Source of the DNA: Epiperipatus broadwayi
Taxonomy: Eukaryota > Onychophora > Udeonychophora > Euonychophora > Peripatidae
Reading direction: 5' to 3'
Assembly (NCBI GenBank): GCA_028023455.1
Contig: JAQFVV010012442.1
Location: 828,501-892,500, forward strand
DNA length: 64,000 nucleotides
Shown here: positions 23,471 to 38,879 of the stretch, piece after piece
How the letters are laid out: every line of letters begins with the position of its first letter
Position numbering within the stretch: the stretch's first letter is position 1
Notes under the pieces: model-generated
The model's database searches: none
The model's input: only the letters and a program-made list of their open reading frames with translations
What the model was told of the DNA's origin: nothing
Program-made: the position numbers and the translations under genes

Positions 23471-25547
23471 ATTGTAATGATATATAAATATGTCGTTACA
23501 TTAATTTAAAATAAAAACTTAAAAGTTCGCAAATAAAAGTAAAAAACTAAACGCTAAAATTAAAATGTTTGTTAAACGTATATACATTCACACAGATGCT
23601 AAACTTTAAAAATATTTTTTTCATAAACAAAAAAAAAAAAGTATTTGAACGTATTTTTTTTAATAAAAAAATACAAGATTGAAATATAAAAATATTTTAA
23701 TAAAAAAATAACGTAAGTTAAAATAAAAACAGGTATTAATTAATTCCTGTAATCTGTAAATGGAAATGATTGTTTATTAATTATCTAAAAGCTGTGTAAT
23801 TAAAAAGTCAGATGAAAAAATAGATAAGAAAATAAAAAGAAATTAGCTTGACCAATGGAAGCACTAAGCCTTGGCTCGGACCCCAACGAAAGTGATGGAT
23901 TAGTGACGTCTTTGTTCAGTCAATCCGTGTGGATTAATATAAAAAGGGAAATACAGTTTTTTCGGACAGTTCCAGCGTTGTGTGTTTGAGAGGTGGTAGG
24001 ACGCACATACCACACTCTCTATTTAAAAAAAAAATGAAAAGACTGTGTTACCTTGAACCAGCTATTGCCATCTCCAGAACATTAGCTTCCAATGGAGGCA
24101 TCGCAGGAATTAAAAGCAGAAACCTGGACTCTTCTACCATGAGCTATGAACTTTACAAATTAACAACAACCAAAAAAAGTAATTAAGAACTTTCGTCATT
24201 GATTTTTTTTTAAAGATTCAGCTAATTTAAATTTTAAAATGAACTCTTATTTGATTTTCAAATTAAGAATTAATTGTTTAAATTTATATAGTTAAGTTTT
24301 GCTAAAATCATTTCCATTTTATTATTTTTATTTGGAGTAATATTTATTGTAGAAATTATTAAATGCATTACATTTAAGGTTGGGTATAGACGTTGCATAG
24401 ATTCATTAGCGGTTGATAATGTTGTGGTTTTCACATTCGATTAGAATATATGTCAACGATATCACTGTAAGCATCTTACGATAAATGCTAATGGGATTTG
24501 TATATTTCCTATGCAAGTGACATTTATCGATGACTTTGTATTTTGATCGGTTGTGTTGAATTTGGAATGTTTTTGACCGTGGAATCTGTGCAGCTGATCT
24601 GTACTCAACATTTTAAAACAAATTTTATAAAATGCATTTGTGCGAACGTATCTAAAATGTTAAATTTAAGTCGGGCGTGAATGGCTATATAGTTTGTAAA
24701 GTTATATTAAGGGAGGATAATCTTAGGTTATTTATTTCGTAGTTGAATTGGTTCAATGGATTGGATATATTTGTGTAATTAGTAGATGTAGTATGAGGTC
24801 TGCTATGGGCAGGATTATATATATATGCCACACACCCTCTGTTTGCCTATGGATGGGTTTGTAAGTCGGCAGAAGACCGCAGTCCATTCCTAGGGAGTTT
24901 TTTTTTTATTGTTCTACTTGCCAACAGATGTCACATTCCTGTTGGTGGAGAGTCAATGTTTTCTCTATTTCTACTTATTGTTCAGATGTACATTCCTGAC
25001 AGTATAGTATTTTGTGTTGTCGTATCATGCTACATTGAATACATGAATGTATCAGATGGATTGGCGCCAGTTTATTGCGAAATTTGTTGCCTAAGGTTAA
25101 ATCAGGGAAGAATATTTTCTTTTCAAATGCAGACCTATGTAGTCTATTCATACTCGACCCTCTAAATAAATAGTAAACTCATTATTTGCAATCTACTTAA
25201 ATTTAGAATTAAAGATCAATACAAAAATATAAACGTTAAATTTATTCCTCAAAATTTAAATATTATTTTATATGTGCGTAAATAAATATTTTTATGTGTT
25301 AATTTCTGGCAGTGGCTTTTATTCTTTTATATTTAAGATGTAAAATTTATATTTTGTTATCTCTTCTACTCCACTGAGCTAGTGACTTGGGCTAACGATA
25401 GGAATATTTAAATAAAGTGGAATCTTAACAGCGTGTATCTGCCTACTCTATAAATTTTTCTAGGCTCAAATGCCTAGATGGCGCCCTGGTAGTTGCAGAT
25501 ATTGTTTTTGCGGTTAGATTCGATCTTCACTTTCATTTCGATCATTA
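23471..25547 (+). mobile_element. Candidate solo LTR or dispersed repeat with Pol II promoter
   Basis: Bounded by TGTAATGAT (23473) and ATCATTATA (about 25545) and flanked by (AT)n on both sides. A TATA box at 23936-23946 is followed about 25-30 bp later by an initiator-like TTCGGACAGTTCC, as in an LTR U3/R boundary. Its last ~600 bp recur inverted at 63468-64000. A 68-codon frame (23980-24186) and a 69-codon frame (24956-25165) are unrecognised. No paired LTR or internal coding region is present, so solo LTR is an inference. Confidence 0.45.
23936..23972 (+). promoter_or_regulatory. TATA box and initiator of the dispersed repeat
   Basis: AATATAAAAAGGG with an initiator-like cluster about 25-30 bp downstream, preceded by a GC-richer upstream block (23850-23930) unusual for this window. 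Confidence 0.5.
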
Positions 25548-25599
25548 TAATATATATATATATATATATAACATAAATCAATGTATATATTTTCAAGTA

Positions 25600-27420
25600 A
25601 TATAGTTAATCTAATAATTAAATATTAATAAATACAGTAATTAAAAATGTTTGAAAAGGACAAGAAATATAATATTAACATAGGAGCATTTTTGACTATC
25701 CTCATGGTCTTTGTCAAATAGTTCTTTGAAAGGTCAACTTCCCTTAATTCCATGATCTTATTTGTAGCTTCCTGATTGTTGATTAAATCTTGCCTGTATT
25801 TATATATTAGTGTTGCTTCTTTTATTTTCTTTTTTTTTTTGTTATTTCTTTCAGTTTGCAATATTTTCACATTATTATGGTTGAAATTAAAACCATATAT
25901 ACATAATTTATTATGCTCAAATAGCACAATTATTGAGTGTAAGGTAAAGAATGTGATTGAGCATGAAGTAGATCAGTATTCAGGTTAAAAAAAATGTTTA
26001 TTTTCATTAGCTTACTATTAATTGGTTTCTATTTTATATTAGAAAACATGAAATTAGTGCTTTTCATAAAGTTGAAATATGTTGTGTCTCAGAATCTCTA
26101 TTTAAACCAGTTGTCTTTTTAATACTTCAATCCATCATTGTTTTCAAATGATACTTTTCTATAGTAGAAAGTATATTAGCATTATCAAAATCATGTTTGT
26201 GACAAATTTCTAAAACATGTGAAAGTAAAAGAAGATGTGTTTAACTTCCGATTAAAAACAATTTTCTTCATTAATTATGAGTTTAATTCATCTATTAGAC
26301 TGACCTACATAGCTTTTTGAGAACTATAAACATATAATTTCATAAATACCCTGATACTTCAAAAGTACTCTGTTTTTAGGTTTATAAAAAAAATCACCAA
26401 TTTGATGGCTAGTGGAAAAAGTAATAATTATGTTCAAATTAGATAATTTTTTACTGATTTTATAGTGGCTTCTTTAATGTAAAGTAAAATTCCTATATAC
26501 TTTGTTTAATTATTAATGTTTTTTTCTTTATTTCTTTTTTCTTCTTTCTTCTTTTTAGTATCATTTCTATGTAATGCTTCATGTTTGATGTTTTTGAATG
26601 TAATAAAATGATCTTCACAATTTAAAGTAAAAGCTCTAATCAAAAGATTTTTGCTACAAAAATATTTGTGCAGGTTAATGATCAGAATTAAAATTAAGAT
26701 ATTTGTTTGTATTGGTGAATTATCTGTATGATGATATTATAAGGATTCATCACATTTCCTTGCAATTAAAATTTCTACAAAATAAATTGTTTTGTTATTT
26801 GCAACTTACATAGTAAACACAATATTAGAATGTCAATCGTTAAGAAAGATAAGAAAAGTGTACAAAGCATCGATACTATGAGGTCATGTAACAAATATAT
26901 CATCCACATATATGAGCCAATTAGGTTTCTTAGTAGATGCAATTAATACATGACTTTCAAACCTACTCATGAAGAAATTACCAATTACAGGTGACATTGG
27001 AGATTCCATAAAATGTCCTTTAATTTGTTTATAATTTTGAAAATCATTAGTAAAATATGTATTTTCAATGCAATGTTTTGTTAATGGAATAACAAAATCA
27101 GACAAATTATTGTCTTGAGCTATTATAGCTAAAACTTCTTCAACAGAAATACTAGTAAACATAGAAGAAACATGAAAATTATTCAATAAATAAAATAACT
27201 TGAATTTTTAATTCTAGATGGAATTTTATCTGTCAATAGTTGTAAGCCTTTGGCTAAATATCTAGCAAAAAACATGTGTGTATTAAACTATAGCACATCT
27301 AATAGCCACAATCCTACTGCAGGTTTATGAATTTTAGAAAAAACCTACAATTTAGTATATAATAAAGTATGATTTCTTGGAGAAATTTTAATTTTTATAT
27401 CCTCATCTATAAGACATTTA
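25600..27420 (-). mobile_element. Penelope-like family B, left (minus) arm
   Basis: Reading 5' to 3' on the minus strand: an RT segment (26884-27186) with FHVSSMFTSI (motif A region; catalytic D replaced by H), SPMSPVIGNFFMSRFE (motif B) and IYVDDIFVT (YVDD, motif C intact); then GIY (26350-26342) and YVG (26311-26303) of a GIY-YIG endonuclease with an in-frame stop between them; then HNKLCIYGFNFN and a Lys-rich tail ending near 25640. Domain order RT then GIY-YIG is diagnostic for PLEs. The copy is interrupted by several frameshifts. Confidence 0.88.
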
Positions 27421-27424
27421 GAAA

Positions 27425-28735
27425 AAAAACACAAAATGTCTTATAAAATGTAGCAATATAGATGAGGATATGAAAATCAAAATTTCTCCAAAAATGCTCT
27501 TTATTATAACTTATAATTGTATGGTTTTCCTAAAATTCATAAATCTGAGGTACCATTGTCTATATTGTGTGTGCTATAGAGTATCCTGCACATGTTTTGA
27601 CTACATATTTAGCTCAGTACTTACAATAATTGACAAATAACATTCCTCCCAGAATTAAATATTCAAGTCATTTTGTTTCTATAATTAAAAAATAAAACTA
27701 ACTAAAACTGAATTATTGTTTAGTTTTGATGTTTCATCTGTGTTTACTAGTAAGCTTTATCTATACTAGTTCAATACAGTAATTTCCTGATTTTATTATT
27801 CCATTAGCAAAACATTGCCTTGAAAATACATTGTTTTATGAAATTCAAATATATAAATAAATTAATGATAGTCTCTGGGATCTCCAATGTCACCTGTAAT
27901 TGCTTATTTCTTAATAGATAATTTTGAAAATTAAATATTAAATGCAGCTAATAAAGAACCTTCTATTTGACTCAGATATTTGGATGACGTCTTTGTTATA
28001 CGGAATCATAGTTTGATACCTTGAATTCTTACTTTGTTTTTCTTAATGATTGACATCCTAATATTAAGATTACTATGTAAAGTGTAAATAAAAAATAAGT
28101 TTGTGTTCTAGATGTTTTGATTACTAGAAAATGTCATGAATCCTTATCAGTATTAGTTTAAAGAAAATACACCCATAAAGACAGAGATCTTAATTTTAAT
28201 TCTTCTCAACACCCTGAACAAATATTTCTGTAGCAAAAAATCTTTTTTGAAAGCTTACAGTTTATCTGATAAATAAAATTTTACTCAAAATATAAAACTA
28301 ACACAAAATTTTATACTTTCTAATGGTTACATTAAAAGCACCATATAAAAGCCATTACATAGAATTGATATTAAGAAATGAAAGTGAATAAATTGATAAT
28401 TTAACTAATTATAAAGTTGATTTACTTTATATTAAAGAGGCACTGATAAAATCAGTAGAAGTTTATTCAACTTTAACATAAATACTACTTTTTCACAAAA
28501 AATTAAAATTGCGATTATTTCCATAAATTTAAAGATGTAATATTTTTGTATAATTTCAGGGTGTTTATGAAATTCCATGTTTGCAGTGCTCAAAAATTCT
28601 ATTGGTCTGTCTAATAAATGAATTACTTTCAGAATTAAAATAAACATAAAATGCCTTTAATGACAAGTTAAATACATCAGCTTTTACTGCACATTATTTT
28701 AGAAATTGATCACAAACATATTTTTGTTGAACTTT
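27425..28735 (+). mobile_element. Penelope-like family B, right (plus) arm
   Basis: Plus-strand RT pieces: YGFPKIHKS near 27520, FSFDVSSVFTS near 27720 (motif A with the Asp intact), SPMSPVIAYFLIDNFE near 27890 (motif B), YLDDVFVIRN near 27980 (motif C), then GVYEIPCLQCSK at 28560-28595 (GIY-YIG start; the YVG part is degenerate). Many stops. It is the mirror of 25600-27420 around a centre near 27427. Confidence 0.85.
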
Positions 28736-29510
28736 TTCATTGAAAAAAAATTTTTTTTTCATTGGCCAAGTGAATTAAAGTTTTACAATTTTCGATTGGT
28801 CAATTAACAAACTCAGCCATAAAAATATATCCATCTTTTAATATTATATTTCTTTTAGTTTCATTTGTAAAAAGTATGTTAATAATTTGTCATAATATGA
28901 AAGTGAATGAAAGTTTTTCCAAAAATAAATTTATATTTATAATTATAAAAATATTCAATAGTGAAAGACTTAAAAAAAAAATTTTATAACAAATTAGAAA
29001 GTGCTGCAGATGTCATTGATTTCTTTCTCAATTTACATTAGTGTAAAAGTAAATATATTTTTACTAAAATCTTACTATCTTTCTAAAATAATTAAATTTC
29101 CAGTATATTTTACCAAAATACATTATAATATGTAAATAAATGTCAGAAATATACTTATTCATTTCTGTTTAAAAATGAAGTAAAGAACTAGGGGCAATGA
29201 AAATTGTTGGCAGGTGTCAAAATTGTTACTAGCGCTGGCTCCTTTTTCAATTTATGTTCATGTAAAAGTATACTTTTATTTTACTAAAATCTTACTATTT
29301 TTCTAAAATAATTATATTTTCAGCATATTTTATGAAAATAATGTATAATATGTATGAAAAATAATAAAAAAACATCCCAAGACATTAATTGTCATTTTCA
29401 AAGTCAAAATAAAACTTGGAGTGGTGAAACTTATTGGCAGATGCTCTTCTATTGTCTAAAATGTGAACTATCCAATCAGCATCTAAGAAAAACTGTCATC
29501 TCCTTTTGTT
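28736..29510 (-). repeat. Dispersed repeat family G, minus copy
   Basis: Reverse complement of parts of 49608-50338 and 54236-55760: blocks 'cattggccaagtga', 'atattcatcttttaatattata' type and 'gaaagtgaa' are shared in order. It contains an internal tandem duplication of about 105 bp (29030-29130 and 29248-29352). Non-coding. Confidence 0.7.
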
Positions 29511-29599
29511 GTAGCTTCTTATGTTAATATAATTGATTTTTGCATGCAAAATAATTCTAGAGAGGGCAACATCTTACCATACATTTAAGATTTAAAATA

Positions 29600-30822
29600 T
29601 ACATAAAAACAATACTGTAGCTCAGACATTGATGGCATATGACGAACTTGAAGCCATGAACATCCTGACATGATCATTTTTCAGGAAAGGTTAATACTAA
29701 AGTACTTGATAATTTGGTTATGAGATGGAGCTTACCAATAACTCTAATCAAGCTTTATTTTATAAGTGCTGAAAAAGAAAGAATTCAAAATTTCTAGCAG
29801 AATATCCCTATCTCCAGACCATTTGGTTTCAAGCTTATGGCTCACCTCAGTGGAGTGCTGGTACTCCAGAAACTAGATCCAATATATTGTCAAAACTCAT
29901 CACTTATAAAACACATTTCTGTCAATTTGAAAGTCTGAACTTTTCAGACACATAAATGTCTTCAAATGCAGTTTTACAAAATGAAAAGCTATATGGATCT
30001 AAATTCAGCTCAGTTTCATCATATAGTAAAAGCCTCTGCAATATAAAATTGCAAAAACCTTCAAAGGTACACTTATAATAAATAATAAAACAAGTCCTAA
30101 ATTTTGTAACTTGTTGTTAAGCTTGCATTTAATGATCACCAGATGTAGCTTACCAATAGCTCTAATCAAGCTTTATTTCATAAATGCCAAAAGAGAAAGA
30201 ATTCAAAATCTCTATTGGAAAGTCCCTATCTCCAGAACTGGTTTTGAGCTTATAGCTCATTTCAGTCGAGGACTGTCACTCCAGAAAGTAGATCCAAAAT
30301 ACTAACTCAAAAGTCAGCACTTATAAAACACATCTAGTGATCATTAAATGCAAGCTTAAGAGCAAGTTACAAAATTTATGATTTGTTTTATTAATTATTA
30401 TAAGTGTACCTTTGAATACTTTTGTGATGCTATATTGCAAAGGCTTTTATTATATAGTGAAACAGAGCTGAATTCAGACCCATATAGCTATCTGGTTGTA
30501 AAGCTGGATTTGAAAACATTTATGTGTCTGAAAATTTCAGGCTTTTAAATTGATAGAAATGTGTTTGTAAGTGCTGACTTTTGAGTTAGTATTTTAGATC
30601 TAGTTTCTGGCATGCCAGCACTTCACTGAGGTGAGCCATAAGCTCGAAACCACTTGATCTGGAGATAGAGACTTTCTGATAGAGATTTTGAATTCTTTCC
30701 TTTTTGGCATTTATGAAATAAAGATTGATTAGAGCTATTGGTAAGCTCCATCTAATGATCATTAAATACAAGCTTAAAAGCAAGTTACAAAATTTAGGAC
30801 TTATTTCATTATATATATATAT
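29600..30822. repeat. Foldback repeat family E: plus units then an inverted unit
   Basis: A plus unit at about 29700-30105, a partial plus unit at 30105-30332 and an inverted unit at 30333-30822 share 'gctctaatcaagctttat', 'agaaagaattcaaaat', 'tctccaga' and 'acttataaaacacat' blocks. Junctions fall in 'aatgatcattaaatgcaagctta'. Short open frames at 30111-30305 (+) and 30586-30783 (-) are the same repeat segment on opposite strands, not genes. Confidence 0.8.
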
Positions 30823-30825
30823 ATG

Positions 30826-31950
30826 AAAAACAAAATCAAGTTAAAAACTTGTTAATGCTTGTATTTATGTCAACAGATGGTGTTCTACCAAAAACACTGT
30901 CAAGCGTATTTTGTTTACATAAACATCAGAGAATGCATTCACTATCTCTAACATTAATTCCACTTTCAGATCATGATTTCAAGTGATTTGCTGTCATCAG
31001 TGAAAGACAGGAATAAGAACTAGATCTAAACACAAACTCTGAGCGTTTATGAAACAGATTCTATTCAGCTTGCAAGCATGAATTTTTTAGACATGTTAAT
31101 GTTTTCAAACTCAGCAAAGCAAGCCAGATAGCTACATGGGTCTGATATCAGTTCAGCATCACCACATAGTAGAAGCCTCTGCAATATATATCATTGCAAA
31201 AAAGACCTCAAAGGTACATTTATGAAAAACAAAATCAAGTTAAAAACTTGTTAACGCTTGTATTTAGGTCAACAGATGGTGTTCTACCAAAAACACCATC
31301 AAGCGTATTTTGTTTACATTAACGTGTCTAAAAAATTCACACTTGCAAGCTGAATAGAAACTGTTTCATAAATGCTCAGAGTTTGTGTTTAGATCTAGTT
31401 CTTATTCCTGTCTTTCACTGACAATAGCAAATAGCTTGAAATCATGATCTGAAAGTGGAATTAAAGTTAGAGATAGTGAATGCATTCTCTGACATTTATG
31501 TAAACAAAATACGCTTGACGGTCTTTTTGGTAGAACGCCATCTGTTGACATAAATAAAAGCATTAACAAGTTTTAAACTTGATTTTGTTTTTCATAAATG
31601 TACCTTTGAGGTCATTCTTGCAATGATATATATTGCAGAGGCTTCTACTATGTGGTGATGCTGAACTGATATCGGACCCATGTAGCTATCTGGCTTGCTG
31701 TGCTGAGTTCGAAGACATTAACGTGTCTAAAAAATTCATGCTTGCAAGCTGAATAGAAACTGTTTCTTAAACACTCAGAGTTTGTTTAGATCTAGTTCTT
31801 ATTCTTGTCTTTCACTGACGATAGCAAATAGCTTGAAATCATGATCTGAAAGTGGAATTAATGTTAGAGATAGTGAATGCATTCTCTGATGTTTATGTAA
31901 AGAAAATACGCTTGACGGTGTTTTTGGTAGAACACTATCTGTTGACATAT
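30826..31950. repeat. Foldback repeat family F, forward units then inverted units
   Basis: A forward unit at 30826-31215 and a partial forward start at 31216-31320 are followed by inverted units at 31313-31640 and 31600-31950. Shared blocks include 'gtcaacagatggtgttctacc', 'aagcgtattttgtttac' and 'gaaaaacaaaatcaagtt'. Family F shares its layout and the 'gtacctttgaggt...gatagctatctgg' core with family E, so the two are related. Confidence 0.8.
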
Positions 31951-31989
31951 ATATATATATATATCATTCTGTGGTATATTTATAAAACC

Positions 31990-32800
31990 ATTATGTTGTC
32001 TTTCTTATATACTTTCTTCTGAATTGAAAATGAAATATAATCAATTTTATAGATAATTTTATGTTTAAGTAATACATTTATTTTCATCAAACCGATTTTC
32101 ATCAAAATTTAACCTTATCAAGATATTATAATAATTCAAAATGTCATGGGATTTACTTTTTATCTTAGCACACCATCTACTGGTCAATTTTAACTTTAAA
32201 ATGTTTTTATATTTTCCAATTTTTGTTTAATGTCCATTTTTCTCCCAACTTTATTGACCCTTGTACTAAATTCATACATTTGTCTTTATTTTCTTGTATG
32301 TACATTATCTCATATACTTTTCTTTCTTGATAATCTTTACAATATTTGATAATTTTAATACTTTTTTCACATTTTGTAATAAAACTTTTTTTTTTTTTTA
32401 GAAACAGGGCATATTATGAAAATGTGAATAAAGTATTGAAGTTATCAATTATTATATAAAAAAAAAAGTTTATGATACAATGTATATACAAGAAAATAAA
32501 AAGAAATATATGAATTTATTACAAGGATCAGTAAAGTTGGGAGGAAAATGGACATTAAATAAAAATTGGAAAATATAAAAACATTTTAAAGTTAAGATTG
32601 ACCAGTAGATGGTGTGCTAAGATAATATGTAAATCACATGACATTTTGACTTATTATAACATCTTGACAAGGTTCAATTTTGAATGAAAATCAGTTTGAT
32701 GAAAATAAAGCTATTATTTAAACATAAAGTTGTATTTAATATTGATTATATTTCATATTCAATTCAGAAGAAAGTACATATATCATTTATAAAATAATGT
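31990..32800. repeat. Large palindromic (foldback) repeat
   Basis: Left arm about 31990-32395 and right arm 32405-32800 are reverse complements with scattered differences: 'cttctgaattg' mirrors 'caattcagaag', 'gcacaccatctactggtca' mirrors 'gaccagtagatggtgtgct', 'aatgtccattttcctcc' type blocks mirror too. The centre is a T-run near 32395. Non-coding; MITE-like or an inverted duplication. Confidence 0.85.
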
Positions 32801-32819
32801 AAGTGATGAATAAAATATT

Positions 32820-33649
32820 TATTAACAAATATGTTGTGAATATATATTATATATAATTATAAGAGAATTTGAACCCAGATTTCAATATTCCCTCATCTAT
32901 CTCATACAACTGATACACATGACCACACACATGTAAAAAAGGTAAATGATCTCCAATATAAATATTTCAATATGAATGAGCATTCATCAGTTGCCCCAGA
33001 TCATCAACTCTCACACTTATATATCATTTTATCTAAACTCCAGGGATATAAAATACAACTGGTTGCACACATGAGGGATGTGGGCATGTTAATAATATTA
33101 GCATCATGAAAGGATATGGGTGTCCCAACATAAGGGTTGTCAATGATATGGATGCCTGAAGAGTTGCAGGATTGAATAGATTGGAATCTGGTCGTTGAAG
33201 TTTAAATATATTCTATCTTAATATAAACTGAACACTAATGGTATATTTATTGTAACTGTATAATAATTGAACTTCTACTCCATTATCTCTCCACTGCTTG
33301 ACTCAGCATTTGTAATAAAACAAAATAAATTGTCCTATAAGTTTTTGCGTAAACATTTATTACTGACACAAAATTTAATTTAAGATAATGAATAAATGCC
33401 CTTATGATCTAAATATTATTTATAACAGAGTAAAACATATATTAATAAACTTTGTTTAATATATGTATGTATATCAGGTAAATTATTGTTAAGCATATGT
33501 TTTACCCCCCGAAACGAGATTGATACAGTATTATCTCATAGCATACAAGATCATAGTGCAGTGTGTTTTTTGTATATAAAGGTTGAATAGGAAGTAAAAA
33601 TAAACACAAATAAAATTTATTATAGATATTTATTTATTATAGATATTTA

Positions 33650-33653
<4 letters not shown>
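32820..33653. other. Unassigned sequence
   Basis: Somewhat more complex than its neighbours around 32990-33200, but no coding frame or repeat partner was found. Confidence 0.5.

Positions 33654-33714
<61 letters not shown>
33654..33714. repeat. (AT)n microsatellite
   Basis: About 30 AT units. Confidence 0.97.
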
Positions 33715-33716
<2 letters not shown>

Positions 33717-33819
33717 AATAACAGATTAATGATTAAATTATATATTTATATTTAAATGTATTATATATTATTTAAATTCAAACATAAAAAGTATATATTT
33801 AATGTTCTATTTAAGTTTG

Positions 33820-33923
33820 ATTTTTTTTCATGTGTCAAAGCATCGACGGGGAAGCGAACCCATAAACCCAGGACAAATGCGTGTAGGGCAGCTGTGCTGA
33901 TTATTCGGCCAACAATGCTTGAC
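33820..33923 (-). repeat. tRNA-Val-like short repeat (SINE-like)
   Basis: The minus strand has a tRNA layout: GTCAAGCAT pairs with ATGCTTTGAC at the other end, CTGC-CCTACAC-GCA is an anticodon arm with a valine-type TAC triplet, and TCCTGGGTT plus GGTTCGCTTCCCC resembles the T-arm and B-box. A 3-4 base insertion in the T-arm and a mismatched D-arm exclude a working tRNA. An A-run (T8 on plus, 33821-33828) follows the tRNA-like part, as in a SINE. Confidence 0.55.
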
Positions 33924-34954
33924 TTTGATACAAATAAAAATAAACGAGATGGGTTTTACTATGAAATTGTATGATCTACTTTTACTCTATTAAGGAAGAA
34001 ACTATATTAATTAAAGCTAGTTACTTTTGATAAACTTAAATATTATTTAAACATATTGTTTTCAACAAATGTACATTGATTGTAATTTCTTATATATACT
34101 CTTCTTGTTTGAATAATTTTAAAAAATCGTATAAAATTGATTTTATTTAATGTGAATTGGAAAACCGGAAGATATAATTAAATTATTAGTATTTTTAAAT
34201 CAAAATTCAAAAGAAAAATCTTATGTGATTATCCTGATTTCAAATTTCACTATAGACTATAAATACTGGATTCAAATTAATGATTATTAGCATGTTATTA
34301 GAGTACAACAGATGATAAAGTAATGTGTGTGGAAAATAAGACTGAGGAAGCATTGTTTGTCCCCATATCGGTCAATTTTGAACTTCCATAGAAGTAGTGA
34401 TGCTTTGTCTGTAAAGTCGTAGATCATTACCTGACAGATCATCTGCTAGTATGCTAAAATCAGCAAGTTATTGAAAATAAAGAAAGTTGAGGACTTTTAA
34501 TTAACACTTACCTGATCTTTGATTATCCCAGGTGTGACCATAAAACCTAATAGTATATGTTATATATTTGTTGATCTATGCAATAGAACCAGAAATACAG
34601 TGAAAGTTGCATACCTATTGTGAAATAAAGTTCTAAAGAATAAAGAAAAATATCTAATCTATGTAAGTTATTTCACTTGAGCTATTTTTTTAATGAATAG
34701 GAATTATACAATTTTAAAGCAATTCAGTAGTAAAAATGTATTAAATAAAACCATTTTTAAAAGTGAGAAAATAAAACATAACAACAAAATACGTTTTGGA
34801 TAGAAGTATTGTAAGGTGGTAAGAATTTAACAGATGAAAAAACAGTCGGCATATGAAAATAATTTCCCTACTGATTTTTTAAACATGAGTAATATTTTAA
34901 ATTAATATGTACAATTAAATGTGTTACAAAACAATAATAATAATATTTAAACTT
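33924..34954. other. Unassigned AT-rich sequence
   Basis: No gene, RNA or repeat partner recognised. Confidence 0.5.
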
Positions 34955-35090
34955 ATCTTTTCCTTTTTTGCATAATTAATTAATTAATCCGTTTTTTATA
35001 AAAAAAAAAAAAAACAACAACAACTGTACAATGCTTACGTAACAACCTTCAACCTCAACAGTTTCTATTGGCCCTGTAATCTTGTTCAGG

Positions 35091-35095
<5 letters not shown>
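34955..35095 (-). mobile_element. PLE-type terminus with hammerhead-like core
   Basis: About 130 bp matches 38285-38395 in opposite orientation ('actgttgaggttgaaggttgttacgtaagcattgtac' type block, then an A/T run and 'acggattaatta'). Minus strand: CTGAACA (35089-35083), AGATT, ACAGGG, CCAATA, GAAAC (35065-35061), TGT. Position and boxes fit a decayed PLE hammerhead; assignment to PLE is inference. Confidence 0.45.

Positions 35096-35139
<44 letters not shown>
35096..35139. repeat. (AT)n microsatellite
   Basis: About 21 AT units directly abutting the hammerhead-like terminus. Confidence 0.95.

Positions 35140-38216
<3,077 letters not shown>

Positions 38217-38279
<63 letters not shown>
38217..38279. 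repeat. (AT)n microsatellite
   Basis: About 31 AT units, abutting a hammerhead-like terminus. Confidence 0.97.
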
Positions 38280-38282
<3 letters not shown>

Positions 38283-38395
38283 TATGGTTCTGAAGAAGAT
38301 TGCAGGGTAATCAAAACTGTTGAGGCTGAAGGGTGTTATGTAAGCATTGTACAAAAAATATTTTTTTTATAAAAAACGGATTAATTAATAATAAT
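38280..38395 (+). mobile_element. PLE-type terminus with hammerhead-like core
   Basis: Plus strand CTGAAGA (38290-38296), AGATT, GCAGGG, TAATCA, AAAAC (38313-38317), TGT. GATT and AATC can pair as stem II. The expected GAAA reads AAAA, so the catalytic G12 equivalent is changed and the copy should be inactive. It mirrors 34955-35095. Confidence 0.45.
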
Positions 38396-38534
38396 AATAA
38401 TACTTTTCTTGGAAATTTCAAAAAATATGGGGAATATTTCTCTATTTTAAATATATAATTATATATATATAATTTTACAATTAAAAAAGGTTAAAATATT
38501 AAGTGTAGAGCAAAATAATTAGAATTAATATGTC

Positions 38535-38631
38535 TTTTTTTTTCATACGTAAAATACCTTGACTGAGAAGCGAATCTGGGCCAGCTGCATAGAAGGCAGT
38601 CATGCTAACCATTAGTACATCAATGCTTGAC
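38535..38631 (-). repeat. tRNA-like short repeat (SINE-like), second copy
   Basis: The minus strand has an A-box-like TACTAATGGTTAGCATG, an anticodon-arm-like CTGC-CTTCTAT-GCAG and a B-box-like CAGATTCGCTTCT. It shares GAAGCGAA, CAATGCTTGAC and the terminal T9-CAT run with 33820-33923, so the two belong to one family. Acceptor pairing is poor; not a functional tRNA. Confidence 0.5.
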
Positions 38632-38879
38632 TAGAAAGAATATGTTAAAGTATTTTATTTTTGAAATATGCAAACACATATTGCTATATATTTGTTGTTT
38701 AATCATTTATAATATATTATTGACAAATAATGTATTATTATATTATAGTGTGCACACATATATCTACATTCATGCACTTATGTGTTATTGTGACCGGATT
38801 ATTTTCATTACCTAAATTATCACTGATATATATTGCATTAATATAAAGATGCATGTTTGATTATATATATATATATTAA

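Noticed and set aside
24956-25165. 69-codon frame with several Cys residues
   Set aside because: It lies in the dispersed repeat, and the inverted copy at 63.8-64.0 kb has changes inconsistent with conserved coding.
30111-30783. Two similar 64-65 codon frames on opposite strands
   Set aside because: They are one segment of foldback family E in forward and inverted copies; other copies carry stops.
33841-33923. Functional tRNA-Val gene
   Set aside because: The T-arm has extra bases and the D-arm does not pair; a SINE-like derivative explains it better.
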